Shown in pieces: positions 54,121 to 64,000 of a stretch of DNA of 64,000 bases. The notes under the pieces were generated by a model that saw only the letters and a program-made list of their open reading frames with translations, was not told the origin of the DNA and did not search any database. A program made the position numbers and the translations under genes. Within the stretch, counting starts at the first letter, position 1, and every line of letters starts with the position of its first letter. The stretch comes from Saururus chinensis (Eukaryota; Streptophyta; Magnoliopsida; Piperales; Saururaceae), in contig CP141146.1 of the NCBI GenBank assembly GCA_035235625.1, forward strand, positions 8,550,501 through 8,614,500, given 5' to 3'.

Positions 54121-56605
54121 TAAACTCCCGGGCAACCCTACTTGTCAAGACTAAAGTCCCAAGCAACAATACCTGGTAAGCCGGTGCACTCGGACAAACC
54201 AGCTGGATTCTCAAGGTCCAGATAATCATAATAATCTAAATCCGCAAGACAAGTACACAACTCATCCCTACATAACTCTATTTAACTAGACTCAACGCGG
54301 GGAGTGCACATGTTCCACGAAGGAATTTAAATCAAAACATGTCATTTCAGACGAATCAAGTTTCGATTAAGCCATGATGGATTAATCCAGCACGCAATTT
54401 CACCACATTGCATCTAATCGATCACATTCAATTAATCTCGATAAAGCCTCAATTGGAAATCCATTTTCATGATGTATGCAACATGGTACATACGTGGGCA
54501 AGGCATACATGAATCCTAATTCATGATACGTGTTCTCATCAGCCCTTAATGCATCATTCATAATTATAATATCAAGCTTCAACATCATCATTAAACCCCA
54601 CATGTGTGTGTACCTAGTAGAAGCACTTCACTCAATGCATATCAACATGCTTGAAATTAACTCACTACCACACTACACATGTGAATTAACATCTAATCAT
54701 GAATTCCAACGAAAATCATAGGAGAAGAATAATTGAAATCATAACTCAAATCAAAGCTCAACCACAAGCTAAACACATATAAGATCATTCACTTCATCCC
54801 TGAGACATTCACTAACATTCACACATCGATTAACTACATCTTATCATGACATATCAGTCCATTAGTATGCTGTAGCTCTACTGAAAATACACTAACCATA
54901 GAGAATCAACCATTCATAACTTCAAGATGGTGATTCCAACATCATATAACCAACCACAAGTCATTCCACATAACTTTAAATATATATACCACAACTTCTA
55001 ACATCAATAGAATGCTCTTCAAGTAGCTTATTATAGATCAAAACACTCCACATAAACATAAAAATAATATTTTGAAGTAGATATGTTAAAATAAGCAACA
55101 TACATAAAATTGTCAAATCCTGCAGTGTAGCCGTTCGAACACCCTGCAGGGCCATTCGATCGGCTAAATAGGAAAAATGTCAAAACTGTAGTGTTGCCAT
55201 TTGAATGCCCTGCAGGGCCGTTCTAACGCCAACAAAGAAGTTTTGGTCATCTTCTTTATTTCAAAATTTCTAACCGAAACTCCATTAATAAATCTTAAAA
55301 TCTCCATATAACAACTCAAATGCCATTAAAACTTCACAATACCTTCCATAATACTAATCCACATCATAACACGATAAAACCCTATGAAATCGGGATTAAA
55401 GATTATCATTTACTAATCATGCCATTAAAGTACTAAATCAAGTAATTCCATTCAAAACAAACCACAAAATTAAAAGTTTTACCATAGGAAGACTGAAATT
55501 TCGAAAGTCAATTACCTTATCCCTTGATTAGGCTTAGATTTGATGGTCACCCTTCTTGAAAACCTTACAAAGACATAGAGTTTGAATTAAACTTCATTAA
55601 AATCAATTTAACAAAGAAAACCCTGATAAAAAAACTTAGATCTAGGGCTTGTTGAACATAAAAATCAGATTTTTAGGGCTAGGGTTTGAAGTAAAGATGC
55701 AAATAAGTAGTTTTGATGTTAAAAAATGAATCAAAACAAAGGGAAAATGGTAGATCTAGAAGAGATTAAGAAAAAAGCTAGGATTTTGTGCTTAATTAGA
55801 ATGGACTTACCTTAAACACCTTCTAATCCGGGCCTAATTAGGGATTAGGCATGACCTCTCCTTCTCAGCCTATTCCCAAAATGGAAATAGCTTAGGTCTG
55901 ACCTTTTATAGTAAGTCTTTGGGGTATGTATGGGTAAATTATGGGGTATGAATAGAAAAATAGGCTAAAAATGGGTAATTTAGTTATTTTAGTACTAATA
56001 AAACCTGAAAAAATTATGAAAATTTTTGTAAAGTCTTGTGTTGATGTCTGGGTTTATTTGGTCCAAAAACCAAATTTCGACGGTGGAGCCCACAGGGGGT
56101 CCCGCCAAACCCTAAAAATTCAGAAAAATTTCAAAAATTCACATTTGACTAAAAATCACTTAAAACCAGTATCTGTAAAGTTGATTTTGATTAAAACCAT
56201 GAGAAACACCATCTATCTTTGAAACCACTGAATAAATCAAAAAACGTGTTAACCTCACAATAACAGATAATTAAAGTGAAACGAAAACCGATTTAAGATC
56301 AGAGATCTTATAGGCCTACCCACAACATGCTTCTTGAGGTCATAGCCTACTAACTCAGTGTCTGATATGTGTTCTTAAGCTCAATACATTTGTTTCTTAG
56401 AGCCCTACCAACAACATTACAAATCCTTCAAACGAATCGAGCTCAAAATTGTTCAAATTTAAGAAAAAACTATTATTGGGTCCACAACTCGCTTATGGGC
56501 CTAAATGATCAAATTTTCATAACAAAAAAATCTGAGGCATTACATAGAGATACATAGAGTTCATATATATATATATATATGTATATCTATGGGATCGGGC
56601 CAGGT

Positions 56606-56632
56606 CACCCTGATATTAGTTTTATCAGGGTG
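56606..56632. repeat. Perfect 10-bp hairpin
   Basis: CACCCTGATA and TATCAGGGTG with a 7-base spacer, just right of the family A copy 2 end and an (AT)n run. Confidence 0.8.
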
Positions 56633-56919
56633 AGTTACATAGAGTTCTACAATGTTCATATGAGGGTGTAAATTAAAACCCCTAACCCGCCATCAACCAG
56701 GCCCCAAAATCCATCCAGACAACTTAGGGAGGTGGGGCAGTCCGAAGGTGGGAGAGAGGGGCAAGGCCTGAGGCGGGAGAGAGGGGCGAAGTGAGGCAAG
56801 GGAGGCTGGAGGCGGGAGAGAGGGGAGAGCCGAGGGAGGCCAGAGGCGGGAGCAAGAGGCAAGGGATAGTGAGGGGGGAGAGAGGTGGAGATCAGGGAGA
56901 AAAGGGAATAGAAGAGGAC

Positions 56920-56977
56920 CAGGTGAGTGATTGAAAGTCGTTCAAATGGTATCGAACGACCCTCAATCACTCACCTG
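56920..56977. repeat. 24-bp hairpin with two mismatches
   Basis: Arms 56920-56943 and 56954-56977 (CAGGTGAGTGATTGAAAG... and its complement) around a 10-base loop. With the hairpin at 56606 it may mark the two ends of one unrecognised element of about 400 bases with a G/A-rich centre. Confidence 0.75.
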
Positions 56978-57018
56978 AATATGAGGAAGGTCAGGTTAAT
57001 ATGACCTTACCTTTTTAT

Positions 57019-57020
<2 letters not shown>

Positions 57021-57077
<57 letters not shown>
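57021..57077. repeat. (CA)n microsatellite
   Basis: An uninterrupted CA run of about 27 units. The open frames of repeated Thr-His or Val-Cys across it are artefacts. Confidence 0.97.
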
Positions 57078-57080
<3 letters not shown>

Positions 57081-57164
57081 AGCGGGGGGACAGGTGCTAG
57101 GCTCCGGCGAGAGGAGCTGGCAGCTTGCAGCCCCTCCTCCTCCGGCCAGTAGCAAGGGATGGGG

Positions 57165-57580
57165 GGGGGTGTGGATAGTGTATGGGGTCCTCTTTTAGCC
57201 GACATGTAGTAGGGATATATAGGCCATGAGTGAATTTTTTTTCAGGTGAAGGGACTATTTGCAACATTTACAATAAAAGTTTGCAAATAGCTATGTTATT
57301 TGCGATGTTTACAATAAAATGTAGCTATATTTTGTTGAAGAACTGTATTATAAAGCAAGCTATGAAATGGGGGGGGCATGGATAGTGTATGGGGTCCTCT
57401 TCTAGCCGACATGTAGTAGGGATATATAGGCCATGAGTGAATTTTTTTTTTCAGGCGAAGGGACTATTTGCAACGTTTACAATAAAAGGTTGCAAATAGC
57501 TATGTTATTTGCGATGTTTACAATGAAATGTAGCTATATTTTGTTGAAGAACTGTATTATAAAGCAAGCTATGAAATTCG
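57165..57580. repeat. Tandem duplication, 207-base period
   Basis: Two nearly identical copies, with GGGGTCCTCTT starting at 57184 and 57391, each running through AGCCGACATGTAGTAGGG, TTTGCAAATAGCTATG and AAGCAAGCTATGAAAT. Only a few substitutions separate them, so the event is young. Confidence 0.93.
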
Positions 57581-57639
57581 TACTTGGATATATATGATAC
57601 ATAGAAAATCTAGCTTTGCCATTGCTTTTGAATTTAAAC

Positions 57640-58735
57640 AATTAAGGTATGTTAAAAATGGGGTTTTAGAGATATATTTTCTTGCTAAAAGTTGATTTTT
57701 AAAAATATATTAAAAAATATATGCAAGAATGCAAGTCGAGTTACTTGGACAAGATGAAGAAAGGGGTAACTATCTTGTTGGAATGAGTGACCAACCCTTT
57801 CTTTGTATTCGTTGTTAGTTAATGTGCTCATGGCTTGTAAAGGCAAAACTAAGGTTTAAAAGATCAAACAATGGGATGGGATAGTTTTAAAAGAAAATTA
57901 CCCTTTATGAGTAAGGGAACTTAATATTGTTTTTATTTTAGAACTTTGACTTGGTAGACGTACCAATAGAGCTCCATGATTTGAAAAGTCCATGATTATG
58001 ATTTGAAGATCCCAAGAAGAGGGAAATTGGATTCATAGTACACATTGTAACCTCTAACGAAGGGCAAGCCTCTAGGAAGGCAACGCATGCTTAGGGTGGA
58101 CAATATCATGGAAATACACTACACTTTTAATCATGGGGCCCCTTGAGTATGAGTGTCTCTTCCCTCCACAAGCATTTGGCTATTTGTGGATGATCTAAGG
58201 AGGGTAATAGGTAGCTTCTTAGTACTCACAATAGACTCCTTATGATGGAGTAGGTGTCAAGGACACTTTGTAGCAAGCCATGAGAGCCTGCAAATCTTTA
58301 GCAGCATCTTCAATACATAGAGTGAAGCTCTATAGAAGATTTTGGGTGAGAGACACACCCTATTTTTTGAAATGTAATATCCTACTTTTTTATTTATATA
58401 AATTATATGATTTGAAACTTGCCATATGCTATATTTTATGCATGTTAATATATTTTTTCCTACTAAGTATTTCAAAATACTCACCACCCCCCGACCTTGG
58501 AATATTAGTGAAGCTTAGTTGTGAAGTTAGTACATAATTTTATGAGTGCACCTGAGAAACATTTGAAGATCTACTACCGGACTGGTAGGTCTTAAGTTAA
58601 TGCATTTCTTGTATGGCTTATAAAGCCTTGTTTATTTCCTTATTATGTGTTTGTGCATATAATGTGTATTTCCTAGGAAATAAATTTCTATTATATAGTT
58701 ATGGCTAGTTCCTTCTATAATACCCTATCTTTTCT
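57640..58735 (+). mobile_element. Truncated family B LTR
   Basis: Aligns with 32380-33420 of the family B LTR: GAAAGGGGTAACTATCTTG...GGAATGAGTGACCAACC, CTAACGAAGGGCAAGCC, AGAGACACACCCT and TATTTCAAAATACTCACC all recur in the same order. The TG start is missing and the end has drifted, so it is a fragment. Confidence 0.65.
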
Positions 58736-59489
58736 GAAGAAGAATTTTTTAATTTAATTTACTAAGTTTATGTTTTTAGACCATCAGTAACCATTGACGG
58801 ACTTGCCGATGGAATTCAAGGAACTTCTATCGGCGAACTCATCGACGTGTTGATGAATTCACCAATGGTAATTGCATGTTTGTACTTAATCAAGGTATTT
58901 AATCAGTTTTGGATCCCATGGGTAGTTATGATAGTATTTAAAGTGTAGAAACAGTTTGGGAAAGAGAAACAAATCCAAGAGGAAGACTTGTGGCCATAGA
59001 AGAGGGTAGTGGACGACCGAGAGTGAAGCTAATGCTAGGAGTTTGAGTGGCACTCATGTTTCAAGGTCGGATCGCTTTCTAAACTTGATATTTTACCGAA
59101 TTCATATAGTTATGGATTTTCTTCATGCCATTTATGATTTGTGTTTGACATATAATTAAAGTAAAATCCTTGAGTTTTAAAGTCTTCAGTGGCAAATCCA
59201 TAGTTTTTACTATACCAAGAGTAAAATTATAGTTTGAGTCAATCATGTCTTCTATGGGGAAAATTTTTCAAGGATTTTATACATAAATATGATTTTTTGG
59301 AATAATTGGGAGCATTTGTCCATAATTCTAATTGTCGATGGCATTACCAACATGTCGGTGATTACACCGGCGGATAGAGGAAGATGAATAATGCTCATGC
59401 ATGTGTGCGTGGTAGGCATGCTATTTTTTTTCATCGGCATTGTGAACGACGTGTCGATGAGGTGTCAGTGAGAATGGCATAATAGTTCT

Positions 59490-59710
59490 ATTCCTTGTCG
59501 ATAAGGTTCGATGTGTTGATGAACTCACCAATTGTCAACGATAAGGGTGTTGACCCATTTGTGAAGTCACCGATAGAGTTTAATATCTTTGTTGGTAAGG
59601 TTAGACATGCCCGTGAACTCACTAATGGTTACTAGTGTGGGTGTCGACTCATTTGTGAGGTCGCTAATAAACTCTGACATCTCTATTGGTAAGGTTAGAT
59701 GTGTCAGTGT
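59490..59710. repeat. Tandem repeat, about 95-base period
   Basis: Three diverged copies anchored by GATAAGGTTCGATG (about 59499), GGTAAGGTTAGACATG (59593) and GGTAAGGTTAGATGTG (about 59688). Similar GTCGATGAACTCACC words occur from 58790 on, so the array is older and wider than its clear core. Confidence 0.7.
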
Positions 59711-61935
59711 GTAACACCTGAGATTTTCCATCACATTTTCTCAAAATTCATGGATAATTTTTGCAATATAACAATAGTAAATCAGGGAAAAATGACCAAA
59801 TATAAAACCTGTGAAAATAGTTTATAATTTAAAACACTAAACGTCAATTTTCCATCTAAAATTTTCCTCATTCGATCAAACATTGTGCAACCAAACAAAA
59901 CATCCTCAGGCACTACTCAAAAACAAACGTATGAATAAATTGCTATGATCATAGACTTTAAATACAAATCCCTCTCAGACATCCCTGAGTGTAAGTCCCA
60001 TAACAATCCATAGTCTAATCCAAATTACAAGTCGAGAAATCATAACACTTTAATTCTCATCTCACCCAATACAAGAGATCGTGGCACAAATAATACTCAT
60101 AGTAAGTCAAGTATATACCTGAGTCGAAGGGAATTAATCCACCGTGGAATGAGCATCCATCTCAAGGAGCTCTCCATGACAAACTTACAAAAGCCTTCCG
60201 AACAACGGGGCTAAAAAAATAGGATAATGAGTATTTTCATACTTAGTAGGAAAATACCCAGTAGGGGAGTTCTAAACAGTGAACTCAGTAAGTCTATACA
60301 TAGATACATTTAAGCAACTCAAACATGAAGCAAGCAGGCATATAATAATCATGCTCATACGTATACAATCATGCCAAACACACCATCAAACTAACCTTAC
60401 ACGAACACTCTTAATTAGAGTCTTACAAACTTACTCGTACCATCGTACACTTACTCATACAACTTAACACATACTTATACGACCTTACTCGTATAATTAT
60501 ATGCTTACTTATAAAAATTACACATACTTATATAACCTTACTCGTACAATCATACGCTTACTCATACAACTTATAGTCGTACACATACAATCATGCTCAT
60601 AATCTTACAGTCGTACTCATACTCATACTCTTACTCAGAAACATACGTACTCACTCATACAGTCATACACATACAATCGACCATTGAAGCTCATTACAAC
60701 TAATAAGCTCCAGTGTCGAAATGGAAAAGAATGTCATTGGGCATCACCTTAACCTCCGGGGAGTGACTAGATACCATGGACTTTTTCGAAGGCAAGGCAC
60801 ACCAATGCTCATGGGGCACAATCAAACAGGTAAGAGAATATCCACGATACTACTTACCTAAGTGCGCAAATATAAACACCTACACATAAGGGGTCATACA
60901 ATTGCCCACACTTTAGGGGTCTTATAGTGCCATACAATTGCTCACCATTATGGGTCTTATAATGCCAGTGCTACTCTTCGGCATAAATCATATAGTGCCA
61001 CTCTTGGGCAAAAATTATACAATGCCACTATTCGGCAGGAATCATATAGAGCTCTCAATAGAGCATCAAACGTTTGGGCTTAATTCAGCACATAGACCAA
61101 ATCAAAAATATACATCGCTCTCAACAGAGCATTATACGTTTGGTGCTCAATACAGCACACAGACAACAACCCGCAGGATAAACACCATGGCAAGACATGA
61201 GAAATGCTAAGCCGACTCATTATCAACTAGCTCAAACAAGGAACTTAATCCATCGAACCCTCAGGTCTCAAACTCACAACACTATCATTAGCTTTCTTAT
61301 AATTCAAGTTTTAATTAAGTAAATTATGCGCTACAATTATGTCACAAAAAACTCTCAAATATATTGTGCTCCATTGATCAAACGGAAGCTGAGCCCAATC
61401 CAAAACCCTAGTTCGTAGGGGCAGTAGACTTCATTTAACACATCAATCTCACAACATAACTCACCATACCACAAATCCTTACGGTCTTACATACTCCGCC
61501 ATCCACCTTATGGCCAAAACATCTTACACAAACATCATCAAACTAAGCTCCTTTGAGCCAAACCTAGTTATCACCCTCTTACTTGAAACCTCACTTATTT
61601 GCTTACTTTTCACTTCATAAATTATACGTTATGCTTGTACAATTATGAAACACTCTTAATATCTGACAATCCCCCAAACATACGCTCTAGTCCAAGCCAA
61701 ACCAATCCGATCCACTCTAATCCCAGCCTGTCAAACTTAAATCCGCTGTCTTTCATCATACGACACACATCCACAACAAATCCGTACCAAACCATCTGTC
61801 ACCTCTTACTGTTCATTGCCCATCCATATACTCCACACACATACACACGAATCCATTGCACATGTACATGCATATAGCCATCATACATACATGTCTATTA
61901 TACATACATATAACATACACATACTATTCCATACA

Positions 61936-62280
61936 TAGCTTACCAACATACTCGCTAGCCATCACTAGCACATGCATAATTCACATCCATACACGTAGCT
62001 TACCAACAAACACGTTATCCATTACTAGCACATACATACACATAGCTTACCAACAAACACACTAGCCATCACTAGCATATACATATATGTAGCTTACCAA
62101 CAACCATGCTAGCCATCACAAGCACATACATACACATAGCTTACCAACAAACATGCTAGCCATCACTAGCACATACATACACGTAGTTTACCAACAAACA
62201 CGCTAGCCATTACTAGCACATACACAAACCACATACGTAGCTTACAAACATACTTGCTAGCCATCACTAGCACACACTTA
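61936..62280. repeat. 47-base minisatellite
   Basis: Six to seven copies of AGCTTACCAACAAACACGCTAGCCATCACTAGCACATACA-type units, with starts at 61997, 62044, 62091, 62138 and 62185 and a wider last gap. Preserved CTAGCCATCACTAG core. Confidence 0.93.
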
Positions 62281-62469
62281 CTTCAAACACACTTACAACC
62301 CACATGTATGTCATATGCATTTCAACATAGCATAATTTATCCTCTTATATCATGCAAATGGATCATGGTTTAACATCCAAAACATTGAATAATATAATCC
62401 TATCATGCTGCTACTCATTCAAAGCATGCTATCATGAAATTACGAGTTCAAAGCTCCCCTACCTCGTAA

Positions 62470-64000
62470 GCATGACGTTTGATAGTAAACACATTACAGT
62501 GGCGGCGTTGGTGGCAAAAAACATTGCCAATTAGTGAGAGATGTTGTCCTAAGGTTTTAGGAAATGCCGGAAGAAATACAACCAAATGGGGTGACACGGA
62601 TCAACACAAAAAAATCCGCAATCCACGGTGGCACACTAAGGGTGCCCGAAAGAAAGATTGTGCCAACATAAGTGGCGGTGAGACCAGAAGTTGAGGGTGT
62701 ACTCATTGAAGTCGGCCAGTAGCTGAGAAGTACTTGGTCGGCTGCAAGACGTCGAAATCGGCTATGGACAGCACCCATCGGCGGTGATTTCGTGTCATTA
62801 AGGGCCCACATAAGGGCGGATGCCATAGGGAAATGCTTGCAGACAGAGGAGAGGTGGTGGATGGCTCTAGTGTCAGCTCTATTTGGTGGCAAAGCCAACT
62901 GATGGCTAGGCGGTGTGAATGCAGTGCCTAAACCCTAAACCACACAGGCGACAACATACACATGCAGCCCAAAGGGAGTCACTCGAGGAGGAGATGGGCA
63001 GTCAGTGGGTCCGGAGGTGGTTCTAGGCTCACAAGGGCAATAGAGCTAAGACCACGATGTGGTGGCTCACCAAAGTGGCGACATCGCCGATCACTACCCA
63101 CAACCAAAACTAATGGTGCAGGTGGTTGTCTCTGGTAGTTACTAGGCTGAGGCAGAATCCATGGTGGTCGTTCGGCCATTGCCGGCCAAAGCCAGTGACG
63201 TCAAAAACCAAAATAGAGGGTTGACTGGGTGAAAAAGTGGAGCCGGGATGGGCCAGGATGACTCCACCTGCTACGTCGGGCTGAGACTATCCGGCCAGAG
63301 GCCTTCTAGAGGCTACTGGCCATTGGCCAGCTATGGCTCTCCCGAGCAAACCAATAATAGTGGAAAAATATCATTCTTAAAAATAGAGGCAAAATGATTG
63401 GTGGACGGTGAAGCTCAGCCGGGGGGAAGGAGGTGGCATCGGACTGAAAGCGGTTTCCTGCCTCCATCATAGGGCTAGGGTAGATCCGAACGGTGGTCTA
63501 GTCAGCCCTTGTCGGCCTACAAAGGCGACAGAAAGAGGGAACTAGAGCCCGGAACAGAGGGGAGGGAAGGTGAGGCCAAAGCAGCGCGGGGCAGGGCGGA
63601 GGCTGAACAAGGCCCGAAGGGGTGGCTCACTGGTGTCACTAGGCTGGGGTGGAGCTAGACGGAGGTCCGTTGGTTGTGGCTCACTGCCGACAACCTTTGT
63701 TTAATCAAAACAGTTCACTAGTGGAAAATAGGGCAAAGGAGGGAAAAACATGGGGCGGCGGAGGAGAGGCCCTCTGGGGCTGGGAGGGACAACCTCTACT
63801 GTTGCTAGCCCAAGGCGGAGCCATGCCCTTTCCGGCGTATGGCGATGGCAGAACAACACAAAATAGAGAAGGGAGGGCTAACCAGGAGAGATAGGGTGGA
63901 GGGCGGAGTGGCCATGGGGCTAGGGCGGTGGCCCCCTGCCATCGCAAAGCCGGGGCCGAGCCAGTGGTGGCGGCCCTACGGCCCACCAGTTGCCTGTGGT
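62470..64000. other. GC-richer segment without a supported gene
   Basis: G/C-rich sequence with frequent GGTGGC, CCGGCC and GGCTCAC words. The open frames at 62557-62898, 62979-63179 and 63649-63986 are Pro/Arg/Ser-rich with no family I recognise, and look like composition effects inside a repeat. Confidence 0.45.

Larger units (their letters stand above)
52707..56312 (-). mobile_element. LTR-like element inserted in family A copy 2 (GGCCT duplication)
   Basis: Removing the younger LTR restores GTGG-GGCCT-TGTCACGCCCC on the left. The right junction reads GATCTTATA-GGCCT-ACCCAC. GGCCT is therefore a five-base target duplication. Read on the minus strand, the element ends GGGGCGTGACA like the other LTRs here, while its start is TA rather than TG, probably by a single transition. 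It holds a 56-base and a 33-base tandem array and no pol. At 3.6 kb it is long for an LTR. Confidence 0.6.
48857..56544 (-). mobile_element. Family A LTR copy 2, interrupted by nested elements
   Basis: Left part 48857-50687 and right part about 56313-56544 align end to end with copy 1 (25620-27573), on the same strand. The left end is TGTAGCGACCC and the right end CTGAGGCATTACA. The alignment breaks at GTGGGGCCT and resumes at GGCCTACCCACAACATGC, exactly where copy 1 reads GTGGGTCCTACCTATGGCATGC. The outer flanks (ATAAT and TAGAG) do not match, so its own target duplication is lost or the copy arose by recombination. Confidence 0.7.
59711..64000 (-). mobile_element. End of an LTR-like element that runs off the right edge
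   Basis: Starts TGTAACACCTGAG, the same kind of terminus as the other LTRs here. At 60222-60275 it carries the TATTTT...CCCAGTAGGGGAG block that is the complement of the block near the end of the family B LTR (33190-33230), placing the element on the minus strand. The interior holds TACTCATACA-type low-complexity sequence (60380-60660), a 47-base array and a GC-rich segment. No pol is recognised. The other end is outside the window. Confidence 0.45.

Noticed and set aside
53762-54179. Four overlapping open frames on both strands encoding 11-residue repeats, as if a repeat protein
   Set aside because: The unit length of 33 bases is a multiple of three, so any stop-free frame repeats automatically. 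The array lies inside an LTR-like element with no start context or splice signals.
62557-63986. Pro/Arg-rich frames near the right edge
   Set aside because: Composition follows the local GC content, frames are open on both strands, and the region lies inside a probable repeat.

Overview
The window is nuclear DNA of a flowering plant. Protein-coding genes are split into many short exons with GT...AG introns, the proteins match plant families, and the space between genes is AT-rich and full of LTR and DNA transposon debris. GC-rich first exons in two genes hint at a monocot, but this is weak evidence and I do not name a species. I see no prokaryotic operon, CRISPR array, tRNA or rRNA gene.

Layout. 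Positions 1-23,270 are gene-rich. They hold the first exon of a BPI/LBP-family secreted lipid-binding protein (704-1141, minus; the rest lies off the left edge), a divergently transcribed five-exon remorin (1612-3829, plus), and then a convergent 51-exon gene for NOT1, the scaffold of the CCR4-NOT deadenylase complex (23128 down to 4800, minus). Joining my exons gives a NOT1 reading frame of exactly 2,425 codons. From 23.7 to 42 kb there is no intact gene. A 6-kb long-TIR element with a near-perfect 9-bp target duplication (23728-29763) contains a decayed hAT transposase, which is itself split by a solo LTR (25620-27573). A Harbinger-type MITE, a 2.4-kb solo LTR with perfect TTAAT target duplications (31109-33508), small foldback MITEs and a duplicated AT-rich segment follow. 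From 42595 to 46102 (plus) lies an 11-exon beta-1,3-galactosyltransferase-like gene of 405 codons. From 46.8 kb to the right edge the sequence is again repeats: a copia trace, a long inverted repeat, a three-level nest of LTR-like elements (48857-56544), several minisatellites, another LTR fragment, and the end of a further LTR-like element that runs off the window.

The four genes do not form a pathway: they encode an extracellular or vacuolar lipid-binding protein, a plasma-membrane nanodomain protein, an mRNA-decay scaffold and a Golgi glycosyltransferase. The two upstream regions examined most closely (BPI-remorin and NOT1) are dense in TGGGCC/T (site II-like) words, as expected of steadily expressed plant genes. 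I found no convincing undescribed multi-gene system. The most informative structure is the transposon nesting, where insertion order can be read from target-site duplications. I exclude nothing about the BPI gene beyond the left edge or the element beyond the right edge.
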